NCBI GenBank assembly: GCA_944989445.1
Contig: CALYLW010001004.1
Span: 27,501-91,500, forward strand
DNA: 64,000 nt
Direction of reading: 5' to 3'
Source: Ampullaceana balthica
Lineage: Eukaryota > Mollusca > Gastropoda > Lymnaeidae
Shown here: positions 34,449 to 46,746 of the stretch, piece by piece
How the letters are laid out: the number at the start of each line of letters is the position of its first letter
Numbering within the stretch: position 1 is the first letter of the stretch
The notes under the pieces: model-generated
Databases searched by the model: none
Told to the model about the DNA's origin: nothing
Seen by the model: the letters and a program-made list of their open reading frames with translations, nothing else
Translations under genes and position numbers: made by a program

Positions 34449-34535
34449 ATCTGTTAGAGACGCCCCTTCTATACTGAAGATTATTGCGTCTTACGCTTAC
34501 CTATGGTTTGGGTTTAGTCCTGCATTACTAGAAAA
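34449..34535 (-). repeat. LINE 3'-end fragment
   Basis: Minus strand includes TAAGCGTAAGACGCAATAAT and TATAGAAGGGGCGTCTC, extending further into the LINE (ATGCAGGACTAAACCCAAACC, as near 30680) than the other tail copies. Confidence 0.75.
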
Positions 34536-34844
34536 AGTAATGCATAATATAAAGCCCAAGGTTCTGTGTGTGTTTGGGGGGGGGGTTGTATGGATAGGTG
34601 TAGGACGCAATAAGGGGGTGGCGAAGGGTTTTCTGGGGGATGACCAACTTGTACGTTGGACTAAAAAAAAGTATTCACTTTATTGCAAATAGCACTGCTA
34701 AATGCGTACTCGTACAAATAAATACATTTTACACCGAATTCCAAATATTGAAGTTGTAAAACCTTATTAAATTTTTTGGTTAAATTTCAAGGTGGTCGGC
34801 TTTTATTAAAAAGGGTTGCCACCCGAAAAAGGTTGGGAACCTAT

Positions 34845-34880
34845 GGTATAGAAGGAGCCTCTGTAACAGATAAGATAAGA
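34845..34880 (+). repeat. LINE 3'-tail fragment
   Basis: tatagaaggagcctctgtaa then cagataagataagat, the extreme LINE 3' end, directly after a hAT-end-like ggttgggaacctatgg. Confidence 0.7.
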
Positions 34881-36419
34881 TATTATTGTGAATGTTTTGA
34901 TTAGAATGAATAATAAATTTAAAAACATTTGCTTATGATTTTGAAGAAATAACATTTGAAATAGGGCATTGTTTTATAGTTGATCAGTTAAAGATTACAA
35001 ATAATTTGATCAACACATAAAATTAGTTTGACAGTTGCTGTGGCATTACCCTTTAGAGCAAATTTACCCAACTTTTTGAGATTCAAGGACCGCTTGAAAT
35101 ATGTGTGTCTTAGCCACGGACCACTACTGAAAATTGTGCTCTTGTCATGCTTAGAATTTATTTATAATTAAAGTGTACATATGATTAGTTGCTATTATAC
35201 AAGTTAGCTAATACAACTATAATAAAATGCTACGATGTGCCTGCTCCAAAACAAAAACATTATTGAATATAAAAAGATTGTAATGGCTTCTTTTGTAACC
35301 AACAAATGTCACTTATACTAGTCTTATGCTTTTAGTCTTATTCAATCCTTATTGCTTACTATAAAAAAAAACTAAAATAATAAAATAATAAAATTCATAA
35401 ACATTATTTAGTATTAGAAATACTGCTATATTATTTAATTTAGTGCGAGACTTGAGCTTGCACATTTGAGCCCATTTTCTCCCAATAAGTGTTTAAGATT
35501 GTATTGTTAATTCTATTTTACATGATGTTAACAAATATTGTTAAATATATCCAATATGATCCGGATTTAAATGAAAATACTTTTCAAAATTGTTTATCTT
35601 GCATTGTTTGGCGGCCCTTAATGTCGTTCAGATTTTAAGAACTTCAGCATATAGTTAAAATGCGTATAAGTACCTATCTAAACACGCACTTTTTGACAAC
35701 CAACAAACTTCTGTATAAAGCAGAAAACGATTAAATTCTTTATCGTTTTCAATACAAAGCTGTTTACATAATCTTTCATTAAATGACTTGCTATTTGCTT
35801 ATGATTGCTTTGATAGTTTTTATTGCATAATATTATTGTACTGAATTATGCAGGCATGCTCTTAAATTATTTGAAACTAGATAAAGACGATGGCTGATAA
35901 AGTGTACTGTGAATGCATTCAGCACCTCCCTTTTTAACTATGCAAGAAAACCCTTGTAGGGCCCTATTATCACTGGAGCACCAGTTGTAGCTACTGATCA
36001 AAAATTACTTAGTTGTTTTCATTTTTCTTTATAAAAAACTTATCCAATGCCTGAAATATTGATACCTATTTGGAATCAGTTTGCAAATATTTAGCAAATA
36101 ATAATTATTGGCAAATGTTCCTTCTTTGTGAATCTTCCTTTGTGTTTGCTAAATGAATAGCTTCATTTCCTGGCAAAGTTGACTCGCCAAGTTGAGTAGA
36201 AAGCAGAGATGTTTTTAAAAAGCCACACAATGAATTTTTAACACCTTTATCCATTTCATAATTCTTTTTTGCGCTGTATTATTGCGTCATATTTTTTTCT
36301 TGATAATATCAGATGCTAGCCTGGAAAGGACAGCACGTATTACTTACCTTATATTCGGTATAATTTTTCTTCAACAATAGTATGATGTCTTCCCGGCTTG
36401 GCAATCAGTAACGGAGGTA
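34881..36419. other. AT-rich DNA, no gene seen
   Basis: A weak hAT-like stretch lies near 35060-35150; otherwise nothing recognised. Confidence 0.4.
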
Positions 36420-36655
36420 TACCGAGAAGGATTTATCTTATCAGCTATTTTTTTTTAAAAAAATGTTCGTTAATTTAAAACAACTTATTGGACTTGAAAA
36501 AAGAAAAACAGTTTCGTAATTTTACTATGTTAACAATTTTGAGAACATAGCGATCCGACAATATGTATGCCTCAAAACATTGTTCCGCTAAAATGTAATC
36601 AAACATAGAAAATTACTTAGTGAGCTATGACGTTTTCCAGTTTTAGAAATGATAA
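36420..36655 (+). repeat. Dispersed repeat, copy 1
   Basis: Shares a long run of blocks with 62815-62995: ttattggacttgaaaaa, aattttactatgtt, gagaacatag, aaacattgttccgc, aaaatgtaat and tttttagaaatga. An inverted, shorter copy lies at 48832-48960. No coding potential. Confidence 0.65.
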
Positions 36656-38880
36656 AACCTTAAGCGTGTTTTTCACATTGTTGCATACATGTTGAATATT
36701 GACGGGCTATGTCAATATATTTTTTTAACATCATCATGTCATATGTTAAACATTATAATTGATTAGTCTACGGTTGTGTATTTTGAATAGATAATAAAAA
36801 AATAAACTTCATGCAGAAACACATTTTAAAGTAATGACAAGATACAAATAAATTAGCGTTAAAGTTTCAAATCTATAGTTTGTAGCAGCATGTTGTTGCT
36901 TCATAACGCCATGAGATCCATCCATGTGAAAAACAGCTATTATTTTAGAATCGGTAGGGTTAAAACATCCGTGTTTTTTAAACTCATGGGAACTGTTTTA
37001 GGGATACTGGTTACTTGATGTTACTTATGTATTTGGACTTTTATTTATTAAGTTGTTATCGAGGAGTCATTAAAAAGTGTATATTTTAGCACAGAGAATA
37101 GATGGCTTATAAAAGTTCATATTAATATTTGTCGGGTCAATCTAAACATTTATGAGTGAGATTTTTGTTAGTAAAAGCGATGACAGTTTGAGATAGATAC
37201 TTTTATTGACAATATTTGTTCTTTTAGGCATATCTTAACTTTATTTTGTACACTTGTATATATGTGAACATATCAGTCTCTACTTATCCCAATCCCCACG
37301 TCCAATACACCTATGGAAAGCGTCAAAGAACAATTATTAAAAGTTATACATGATTTTAGGTGTAAATGCGCACGCTTCAAAAATGGTATTATGGACAATA
37401 TTAAGATGACGTGTGTGTAAAACGCATATTGCAAATCGTTAAGTTCCCTGCGGATTTCTACTTACCGTGTCCACAAACCGCATGAGCGATGACTGCAACA
37501 GCAACCAAAATTGCTGCCAGTCAGCACTTAATGACATACAGCTTCGTATATAAAAAATTCAAAACAACAAGTCAAAGTTTTAAAGTGACCAAACGCTAAG
37601 CTCAACAAAAGCAGCAGTCGATGGCAGACAACCAGGTAGATTAGTAACAACTTGACGCCCCGCGGCGTAGCATACGCCGCAGACTTGCTCATGGAGAGTG
37701 AAAAGAAAGTGGAGAAAGAAAGGACACAAACTACAGCACGAAGAAATCAAAACAACAGAGTGAACGTCACTCGGGGGGGGGGCACTTCCGACTCATTGTT
37801 GATTTCGAGACATTTGCAATGTGGTTGTCTACCTAACCACCACCCTTTACCACATTAGCTTAACAAATAAAAACTGTGATTGGCTGACCCTAGCAAGGGT
37901 CAGCCATGTTGTCAATAAATGAGTAAAAGAACGGGCACGAACAGATATTTAAAATTTAAAAAAAAACAATGTTTTCGCTGGGGCTTGAAAACAGGCGCGT
38001 ATAAGGCGTACGTGATAACCCGTACACTACGAATATCATGTTATTCTGTGAAGGAACCATGCAAGTGAACGCAAGGACCATTGTTGGTTCGAGACATTGG
38101 TCGACCCCTGCGAGGGTCATTCGTCATGTTCATTTGCACATACTCGCTTTGCTAAAGCGGGCGGGAGGAGGGTTAGACAGTCAACGTGCGTACGTGGTGT
38201 CCCGCATGGTTGGGCAACGTAGAGAATTACATATATAGATGAGACAATAAGTCTATCACTTAACACACCATGAACATTTTTCAATCAGGTGCCGAGGCTA
38301 CATGTCCATATTTAGACATAGCCTCATTCTCATTTTAACAGAGTATTTTTCATGCAAACGATATGTTTTATATTTGATTTGCTATGATTATATTGAGATA
38401 AATAATATTTTCATGAAGTATACAAAAAAATTATTATTTTGACAAAGGTCTTGCTGCTTTTTTATTTTTTAAAATGTTTTTATTATTTTTTTTTAAATAA
38501 TAAAATGTGTCATAACAACGTTTTTAGGTTTAAATTTGATTGCAAGTGTTGTCCTAATACATTGAATAATACTATAAGTATTACTAATTATAGTTGGGTC
38601 ACAAAACAGGTACTTTCTTGAGAAAGAGCATTAGTCATTGAATACACTGGGTGACATGCGTGACAAATTAGAGCGATTACTTATAGATAGTAAATCACTT
38701 CCTTCAATTGTTAAATTTTATTTTAAAAAAATATTAACATACAAATACACACTTATTATAAGGATGAATGATTCATAAGAGAGGGTTAGGGATCAATAGC
38801 CCTTTGAACTGAATGATTATTTCTTAACGAAACTACGTTTTTAAAGTTGTCGAGTTGCTATCGACATTTATCGGGATGAC
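36656..38880. other. AT-rich DNA, no gene seen
   Basis: Contains a G-run near 37770 and GC-richer patches near 37650 and 38080, where short open frames show no recognisable protein. Confidence 0.4.
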
Positions 38881-38884
38881 TACT

Positions 38885-39540
38885 AGCCGGAAATCGTATA
38901 TTTTTGTGAGTACTCTTTAAATAAGGCTGTGGTTATTGGTAGTTGACTACAAATAGCTTCTAGAGAGCTATTGGTACTCGACTACCATTAGCCATTTCCG
39001 GTTGTCGGCTATTGGTAGTTCGCTATTATTAATTGTTAATAAAACTGCAACTAGGTGATATTCTGAGTTTGATGTAATGTTTGAATGTAAAAAATAGACA
39101 ACTAAACCTAACCTTGACCCTAAAACTAAAAGCTCCAATTTAATTTGTAATTATAAGATTGTTAAATTGATTTAATTACTTTTAGTTCCTATATTAAAAA
39201 TTTTGTTTTTCTATTTTAATGTATAAAATAGAAAACTAACCCTAACTCTGAAACTAAAATATCTAATTTAATCGTAGTTAATGTATAAGATTTTTTGTAA
39301 GAAAAGGAAAAAAAAATTATTAGGCTCAGCCGAAAATCGAACCCATAATTGTTCTTCAAAATTCAGTTCACCAGTCCAACTATCTATCATGAGACAAAGT
39401 TCGATACATTTGGAGAATTTTAAAAGGCTATATTAGTAGCTATTTATTGTTCTTTTTATCCCATTGGATGCTATGAATAACTGACTACAAATAGCCTCAG
39501 CCGCGGGGACCTGCTATTGGTACTCGACTACCAATAGACA
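38885..39540. repeat. Composite repeat bounded by gactacaaatag..ctattggtactcgactacc copies
   Basis: The same ~55-bp module occurs near 38940 and near 39480 in direct orientation. Each carries an imperfect palindrome; at 39514-39537 ctattggta and taccaatag form a 9-bp stem around ctcgac. The interior has aacctaaccttgaccctaaaac-type stretches (39105-39130, 39235-39260) and the tRNA-like part described separately. It looks like a non-autonomous element, class unknown. Confidence 0.6.
39323..39396 (-). other. tRNA-like sequence inside the composite repeat
   Basis: Minus strand: TGATAGATAGTTGGACTGG (A-box-like) and GGGTTCGATTTTCGGCTGAG (B-box plus 3' arm). The spacing fits a tRNA, but the acceptor stem does not close, so a SINE head or tRNA pseudogene is more likely than a tRNA gene. 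Confidence 0.4.
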
Positions 39541-39545
39541 CTCCC

Positions 39546-40355
39546 TTAAATAATTACAACAATTATTGTGAAATGAAAACTCATTTTGTTTATTTGCATG
39601 ATCATAATGATCACCATAATTAATTTAAAGCAATTATATTATCAATTCTAATTGTATGGTTTGCGTTTCTTTTAAAAATTATATGACTTATTAATCCGAA
39701 ATTCGACAACCAGTCCGCCATGTATAGAAACACTAAAGGGTAAATTGTGGCGAATTAAGTCGGGTGATTTTACTAACTACCTAACACAAACTTGCGGGAT
39801 AGCTTGTAGAGCTGTCTCTGGATATACTTAATGTTACTGGGCTTAACTGTTATAGATGAGTCTTTCTGATATGCATTCTGTGATCAAATGAAATGATATT
39901 TTAAAGCTGCTCTATGGTAGAGGTAATTGTACAAAAACTATCGCATTTTTCAGTGCTTATTATAAAAACTAATTTAAAAAATGAAGCGAAACGTTTTTTT
40001 GTTGTTAGTAAAATTAAAATTTCTACATTCAAGAATTCATATCAACTTGATTACGGGCACAACGGTCAAATGCTTTAAATTTATATCCAAAGTTGAAATA
40101 TAATGTTTATCATAATCTTTGTCGAAGAAAGCATGTGTCACGAAATAGAATAGTATTAGTTATTAGAAAGGCTTTTAAATATATACGAGCGTAAAACATG
40201 TGCTTTTTACTGTGGAAGCAGCATAAATGTAACAAAATTTTGTGTTTGTTTCTCATATTCCCATTCACAATATAATATAAATTTGTATAAACGATTTTTT
40301 GATAGTGAGACAGCAATCCTCTTCTCAATCATGATCCACATTGAAATTTTCAGGT
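39546..40355. other. AT-rich DNA, no gene seen
   Basis: Nothing recognised. Confidence 0.4.
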
Positions 40356-40359
40356 CAAC

Positions 40360-41005
40360 GATTTTTTACATTTTGCAACATTTTTTTCCCGGGGACCTTT
40401 AATGTCATGTTATTCCCAATTTGATTTTAAATGACCTGGAACAATTTTGACAAACAAGTATGTCCATCATGATCCAGATTTATTTTAACAGGTGTTTTTA
40501 AATTTAAATCTTGCATTGATTATGCCCGGCTCAAATTAATGTCATGTCGTTATATAAGCTATAAACATATTATTTATTCACTGATCGACATGAAACTCTA
40601 GAAAGTTCTTGCAAAAGGAATCTGGTTAAAATAAGTGTTTCCGGATCAAACTTGGAAAACAATATTTTGATGACACATTTTGAGAAAATATTGAGGGAAA
40701 ATGTCTAACATTAAATAGGTTTCCTTTCGAAAGTACATGCGTAACGAACTGAACGATCGACAACATTCGCCAGGTTAAACCTTCCCTTTTATGTCACAAT
40801 CTTCAGGAAATTTAGTAGGCGACTTCACTTCTCTATCCAACATCAATGAACGTACTTATTTCGGTGGCATTACGTCAATGTCATTCGCTATATTAAACCA
40901 TTCCAACGGTTTTTATACTCATAGTCCCATCTTTAGAAATTTGGTATGCGGGTTCTCACCACTAACTGAAATCCTAATTTCCGCTGCAGCACGCCGATAA
41001 TTTGA
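40360..41005 (-). repeat. GGGCCC-family copy with 5' module, minus orientation
   Basis: 40370-40680 is a worn GGGCCC block read in reverse (ATTAAAGGTCCCCGGG; CACCTGTTAAAATAAATCTG; ATCATGATGGACATA). 40770-41005 is a second module (tgaacgtacttattt, cccatctt..aaatttggt, aactgaaatcctaattt) that also follows a GGGCCC block at 48100-48610. Both modules keep order and spacing in the two places. Confidence 0.65.
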
Positions 41006-42000
41006 AAGTCTAACGTAATGTATTTTTACGAACTTAAACTCTAAATTAATACTTTTATTACAATATGTACTAAATGGTTTTATTTAATTCAAAATTGTAT
41101 TCCAACATGTACTAAATAAACTGTTTTTTAAAGAAATCTGTCACACTTGTCTCTCAAAAAGCGTATATATTTACGAGACTGCATCGTAACACAATTGTAA
41201 CGAATACAATAATTGTAGCAGTATTAGCGTATATTTGATAGATAACTTATGGTTCTTCCCTTGAAAAAGGCATTTGTTATTTATCCCATAGCACCAATAA
41301 GTAAATTATAAAACATAAATTAACATTTGTTTCTAAAAGAATTTAAAGAAACAAATGCAGTCGGATTAAAAGGCTTCAAGAATATCAGCCCAAAATTCCT
41401 ATCTATATATATAGCACTTTTACGAGCACTTTTATTAGACTTGTGCCATCCATTTCCACATAAAATTCACTCACTAATTACATAATTAACTTAAAATTAA
41501 ATATTAGGGGTTTTAGGGCGCTTACGGCGCCCACTTTTTGTTGTTGTCAAAAGCCCAAGTAACTTATTCTTGTTTGATAAATACGAAATATTAAACTTCC
41601 TGAAATGTACACAAATTATTTTATACTAATAAATACTCAAATCCTCTTTTTACATCGCTCTCTTTTCTAAAATTAAAATATAAGCTAACATAATGACGTC
41701 ATATAATATTTTTTTACGGCGAGAATCTTTTAATTTATAATTATTTTGCACACCTCCTGATGCGCGCCTTGTTTAAATATTTAAATATAAGCTAAAATGA
41801 CGTCATAGCGTTACGGATACATACTCCAACCAACCTGTGACTTGGGCTATTATATGTTATTCACGCATTTAAAGTAATAGCTCCCACGCATCGAGTGACA
41901 ATTGCAATGATTTTTTTTACGCATCTATAATAAATAAATAACCAGTAAAAAGTTTATTGCTTTGTCCCACAGAGCTAACCAAAATATAATTGCTATTTAT
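41006..42000. other. AT-rich DNA, no gene seen
   Basis: Short stretch near 41690-41830 with tgacgtcata repeated; no other signal. Confidence 0.4.
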
Positions 42001-42004
42001 ATTA

Positions 42005-42317
42005 ATAATCTATATTAATAAAAGGCAAAACCCTCACTCACGCACACACTCATCACGAATTTTCTAACTTCCCGTGTAAGTAGAAGCATGACACTTTGGG
42101 AAGTTGTTGAGTACTCTCTCACGACGATAACTGGTGAGAAACAAATTCCTACTCAAAGGGGGACCAAATGTAGTTATTTTTTTCTAATATGAACTGTACA
42201 AATACAATTGCATCACTAATTCTCCAAATTTCCGTAAAGATAGAAGCATAAAACTTTGAAAAATTGTAGAGTACCTTCCCGCGATGTGAAAAAAGAATTT
42301 AAACCACCCCGATAAAA
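42005..42317 (+). repeat. Repeat starting TCTATATTAATAAAAGGCA
   Basis: The start resembles the TCCTATATAATAAAAG start of the block inside the hAT derivatives (14790 and 59035). Inside, the motif 'gaattttctaacttcccgt..agtagaagcat.acactttg' is partly repeated at 42220-42270. It runs directly into the first TAAATCCCTTATA unit. Confidence 0.45.
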
Positions 42318-43155
42318 ACAATAATTTTGACTATAAATCCCTTATAATTGAGACAGAACTAAAACTATTGATATGGTAAATATAATACGCAACACGTGAC
42401 AAACATTTACAGACTGAAACCGACTGATCTTCCCTGGCTTTAAAACCGGGTGAAGAAGCGGAGGGGGTGTGGACATAGATTGCTGGCATGAAATCAGGCA
42501 AGGGACACGTGATTGCAAACAACAACAGACGCTACATTGAGTTATATATAATTAGACGATGCATTGTTAGGTGACGCGAGTCTATGTGCAAAATATCAGC
42601 TCGACAGCACCACGTGAAGTTTGCCATTTTTAAATCCCTTATATTAACTTCACCGCCGTCTCTCTCTGTCTGTCGTTCGTCGTCGGGCGGAAAACAAAAG
42701 TAAAAAATGACCCACTTTGGCACACAGACTTGCGTCATCTAACAATGCATCGTTTCAAAATTTCAGCTCGATCAAACGTACCGTAATTAAATTAATGCAT
42801 TTTGAGTTTATCTCTATATAACATATGTAATTCAAATTAAAGGTTTGTTATTGTTTTTCTTTCATGTGCCAGCTCAAGCGTTGACGCCACCCATCGTTGT
42901 ACCGGCGTGCTTTTGCTTACATTTTACGTGTCACGCTGAGCTCGGTCCGTACCTTACCCCACTGCCCCTACCCCCCCTGGGTTAAATAGCAAACGGGACT
43001 TAATGCAGATTCAGTCTGTAAACGTTTGTCGCGTTTAAACATAATCATTACTTTTAGTCATGTCTCATATATTAGGGATATATAGTCAAAAACTTTTGTT
43101 TTTACGTTTTTTTTAAAAAAATCCCTTATTACAACTTCACCGCCGTCTCTCTCTC

Positions 43156-43202
<47 letters not shown>

Positions 43203-43720
43203 CTCTCTGTCTGTCGTTCGTCTTCGAGCGGAAAATTAAAGGTAAAAAATTACCAACTTTCCGTGCTGCAATTTTGCAAATAAACTCGTGTCACATATCA
43301 ATGCATCGTATCAAATTTTCAGATCGGCCGAACGTGCCTTAATTAAATAAATGCATTTTTAGTTTATCTCTATACAACGTATGTAAATCAATTTCACTGT
43401 TTTTTTATTGTTTTTCTTTCACTTGACAGTTCAGTTGACGCCAGCCGTCGATGATCTGACTCCCCCCGTCCCTTCCCACGGTTTCAAAGCCTGAGGATAT
43501 AATTCGGTGTCAGTCTGTAAATTTTTGTCGCGTTTGAACACAATCAATAATTTTAGTAAGTCTCATATATAAGGGATTTATAGTCAAAATTTTGTTTTTA
43601 CGGTTCTTTTTTTTACTTTTGTTTTTCCGCCCGCCCGCGAACGACAGACAGTGAGAGAGGGATTACGATAAGATTTCAATGTCAGTATAAGGGATTTAAA
43701 AACAACCCCGATTAAACAAA
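42318..43720. mobile_element. Cluster of TAAATCCCTTATA-family units
   Basis: Three to four units. 42321-42620 is plus sense and truncated at its right end. 42632-43093 is minus sense (taaatcccttatattaac..aagggatatatagtc). 43118-43580 is minus sense with a long (CT)n at 43147-43210. 43600-43712 is the end of a plus unit (..gtataagggatttaaa). Each unit is about 460-500 bp with short inverted ends. Confidence 0.7.
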
Positions 43721-43748
43721 GTATTTGACTAAAAACCCTTATGTATGA

Positions 43749-43758
43749 GACATAACTA
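43749..43758. repeat. 10-bp target duplication of GC-rich element, left
   Basis: gacataacta, identical to 44441-44450. Confidence 0.85.
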
Positions 43759-44440
43759 AGTATCCTACATGTGGAAGAAAATTAAATGCCCCGAGCTTAG
43801 TGCTTTTCATGGGCTCCCAGCTGTCCAGCCCCCTAACGGACGAAACAGCTGACCCCCCCGGAAGCGGTCTCTTCTGAAGTGGCCACCTGGGCATCCAGGA
43901 CATAACTTCGAAGATGCATCCAACTAAGTGGACCTCACAAGTAGGGGTGCAATTCCCTACTACGACCGCTTCAACTTTGGCACCACCCGGCAAAGCATAA
44001 TAGTCTCCATGGTTAGGACCTCCGCAGTGCGGGGGATCATCAAAGACTTACCTAGGGTGCAACCCCCACAGGAAGGTATCCTCAGAGCTGGCATTCGCTG
44101 CGTTCTTCGCGGTACCTTTTGCTAATCCGTACTTGCGCTCCTGGGCGTAACTGGCACCGCTTAATGGCGTTGCTAGTAAAATGAAGGGAACGAAACGGTC
44201 GCTCCGGATTTACCCGACCCTCGACGGGTACTTTGGTTATCATCATCGACATAGCATCTAAATGCTTTGTCTAAGATCTGTACAGCGACTGTAATCATAT
44301 GTGACGAGTACCTAACTACTAACATATCGGACTTCGGCATTGTTTCCCAGGAGTTGTCGGTTTCGGAATGCAGGTCGCGGTCATGTCCGCGACCTGTGAA
44401 CCTACTCGTCTGTCGAGCCCTGTAGATACCACCCCTTGTT
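43759..44440 (+). mobile_element. GC-rich insertion element, copy 1 (682 bp)
   Basis: A GC-rich block in AT-rich DNA, exactly bounded by a 10-bp target duplication. It starts agtatcctacatgtggaaga and ends gataccaccccttgtt; no terminal inverted repeat, poly-A tail or LTR was seen. A second copy lies at 46747-47458 in the other orientation. Two short open stretches align between copies: one with SMVRT..RGII.DLPRVQPP (about 43985-44120) and one with TVIICDE.LT.NI.DF (about 44275-44345), so it may descend from a coding element. The family was not recognised. Confidence 0.75.
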
Positions 44441-44450
44441 GACATAACTA
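44441..44450. repeat. 10-bp target duplication of GC-rich element, right
   Basis: gacataacta, identical to 43749-43758. Confidence 0.85.
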
Positions 44451-44857
44451 AAAATGTTGATAATGTTCAATATTATATCAATCGCGCGTAAAACAATTAA
44501 AAGTTGAACGCGACTGAACTAGCTTACTGTAAACACGAGGATGTGGTAGTGGGTGGTTTGGGTGAACTCAAGTGACACGTAAAATGTAAACAAAAACAGA
44601 CGGCTATATAGAGTTACATATAGATAACCTAAAAATGCTTTAATTTAATTACGGTACGCTTGATCGATCTGAAATTTTGCCACAATGCATTGTTTGTTGA
44701 CACGAGTCTATGTGCATAATTTCAGCTAAGTCGCATAACGAGAAGTAGGTCATTTTTTACTTTTGTTTTTTCAGCCCACCCCGGAACGATAGAGATTACG
44801 ACAAGATTTCGAAGTTAATATAAGGGATTTAATTAAACAATCCCATGAAACCACATT

Positions 44858-45232
44858 TTTTTTACTATAAATCCCTTATATATGAGACATAACTAAAAGT
44901 ATTGATTATGTTCAAACGCGACAAACGTTTACAGACTGAATCTGCCTTAACTCCCCTTTGCTGTAAAACAGGGGGGTGGTGAAAGGTTTGGTCACCAATC
45001 CCTAGACCGAGCTCAGCGTGACACGTAAAATGTAAAAAAAAGGATGCTAGTACATATAGTTATGGAGATTAACTAAAATGCATTAATTTAATTACGGTAA
45101 ATTCGATCCATCTAAAATTTTCATACGATGCATTGTTAGGTGACACGAGTCTATGTGCAAATTTTCAGCTCGATAGCATCACGGAAAGTGTGTCATTTTT
45201 TCCTTTCGTTTTTCCGTCTGCCAGACGACAAA

Positions 45233-45273
<41 letters not shown>

Positions 45274-45312
45274 GGCAGAGAGAGACGGCATTGAAGTTAA
45301 TATAAGGGACTT
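44858..45312 (+). mobile_element. TAAATCCCTTATA-family unit
   Basis: Complete unit, actataaatcccttatatat to ..gttaatataagggactta, with (GA)n at 45237-45269. The arginine/glutamate-rich frame across it is a product of the microsatellite. Confidence 0.75.
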
Positions 45313-45334
45313 AACAACCCCGTAAAAACAAAGC

Positions 45335-45782
45335 TTTTAAATATAAATCCCTTATATATGAGACACAACTAAAAGTATGTATTATGTTCAAACTCGACAA
45401 ACATTTACATATTGAAACCAGATGATCTCCCCTGGCTTTCAAACCAGGGGGCGGGGGGAGGGGGTGTGGACATCGATGGGGGTGTCAAGGCATGAACTCA
45501 AATGGCACGTGGAAGCAAAACAATAACAAACTGTAAAATTGAATTACATATGTTATATTCAGATAAACTAAAAATGCATTAATTTAATTAAGATACATTC
45601 GATTGTTTTGAAATTTAAAAAAAAACTAGAGTAGGTACCACAAGTCTATATGCAAAATGTCAGCTCGATAGCACTACGGGAAGTGAGTCATTTTTTACTT
45701 TTGTTTTTCAGGCCGCCCTAGAACGATAGAGAGAGATGACGACAGAGAGACGATATTTCGAAGTTAATATAAGAGATTTTAA
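45335..45782 (+). mobile_element. TAAATCCCTTATA-family unit
   Basis: Complete unit, ataaatcccttatatatgag to ..gaagttaatataagagattt, in tandem with the preceding unit. Confidence 0.75.
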
Positions 45783-46129
45783 AAGTATTAAAAGTATCAC
45801 TCACTTGGGTCCTGGGACACACATGTAGATTCTTTCTTATATTAAAACTGACTCATTATTAATACTCCAACTTTCCATGTAGGTATATGTATTTAGTTTT
45901 GGGAATTTGTTGAGCATCCTCGCGCATTTGTGACAGGTGAAAAATATATTTAAATTATCACTCAATGGGTGCCAGGTCCTAAATGTAGATTTAACAAATT
46001 TAAAAAAAAGAGATCTATACAATTTGTATCAATTTTTGACACTATTTAAATGGATGGATTTTGGCAAAACGGGATTTATTAAAACTTGATTTCCAATAAT
46101 AAAATAGTATAGGATATTTAACTCGTATT
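45783..46129. other. AT-rich spacer
   Basis: Two stretches (45838-45920 and 45950-46020) share 'tactccaac..catgtag' / 'cctaaatgtagattta' wording with 42050-42270; otherwise nothing seen. Confidence 0.35.
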
Positions 46130-46463
46130 ATCCATTATTTTCGTGCCATGGGCCCTAATATCTTTTTCATAAACCTTTAAGACTTTTCCCCTATTTGATT
46201 TCAAACGACCTTTACATATATTGACAAACCAATAGTTCCATCATAATCCAGATTGAAATCAACTTTTTTGCTTTGAACTTTATATCTCGCATCGATTAGG
46301 CCCCGGGGCCCTTATTGTAGTTTATTTAAAGCCTAAAAAAATATAATTATTTTCATCAAATTAACATAACAATTGGGAAAGTTGTTGAATACACTCAAGC
46401 AAATACTTCTGGCACAATTTTTTTTAAAATACCTTTTATCAGGGTCCGGGGCCCTGTATGTCA
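46130..46463 (-). repeat. GGGCCC-family copy, minus orientation
   Basis: Minus strand: CAATAAGGGCCCCGGGGCCT then AATCGATGCGAGATATAAAG and, further on, a block ending TAGGGCCCATGG. This is the same block order as in arrays 1 and 2. Confidence 0.7.
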
Positions 46464-46735
46464 TTTTTAAATCCTTTATATTAACTCGTGGTGTCTGGTT
46501 GATTGTTTTTCGAAAAAAATGGATCGATTTTTGACCCACTTCCTCGTAAGCTAGCGAGCTGACGTTTTGCAGACAGACTCGTACCAATGATAAAAACGAC
46601 GTATCAAAATTTCAGATCGATCGCATCTACCGTAGTTACATTATTGAATTTTTATATTTTATTTTATTTATCTCTATGTATCATGTTAAATTTTTGAGGT
46701 GCGTATTATATTGAACGTCCTTTTTATTAATACTT

Positions 46736-46746
46736 TCCCGTCGAAA
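46736..46746. repeat. 11-bp target duplication of GC-rich copy 2, left
   Basis: attaatacttt, identical to 47459-47469. Confidence 0.85.

Larger units (their letters stand above)
43724..44835 (+). mobile_element. TAAATCCCTTATA unit split by the GC-rich insertion
   Basis: The start (43724-43758) and the remainder (44441-44835, ending ..ttaatataagggattta) join into one normal unit once 43759-44440 and one target copy are removed. The uninterrupted sequence gagacataactaaaag is seen at other units, for example near 44888, and serves as an empty site. Confidence 0.8.

Noticed and set aside
45140..45325. Arginine/glutamate-rich open frame
   Set aside because: Same cause: a (GA)n run inside a TAAATCCCTTATA unit.
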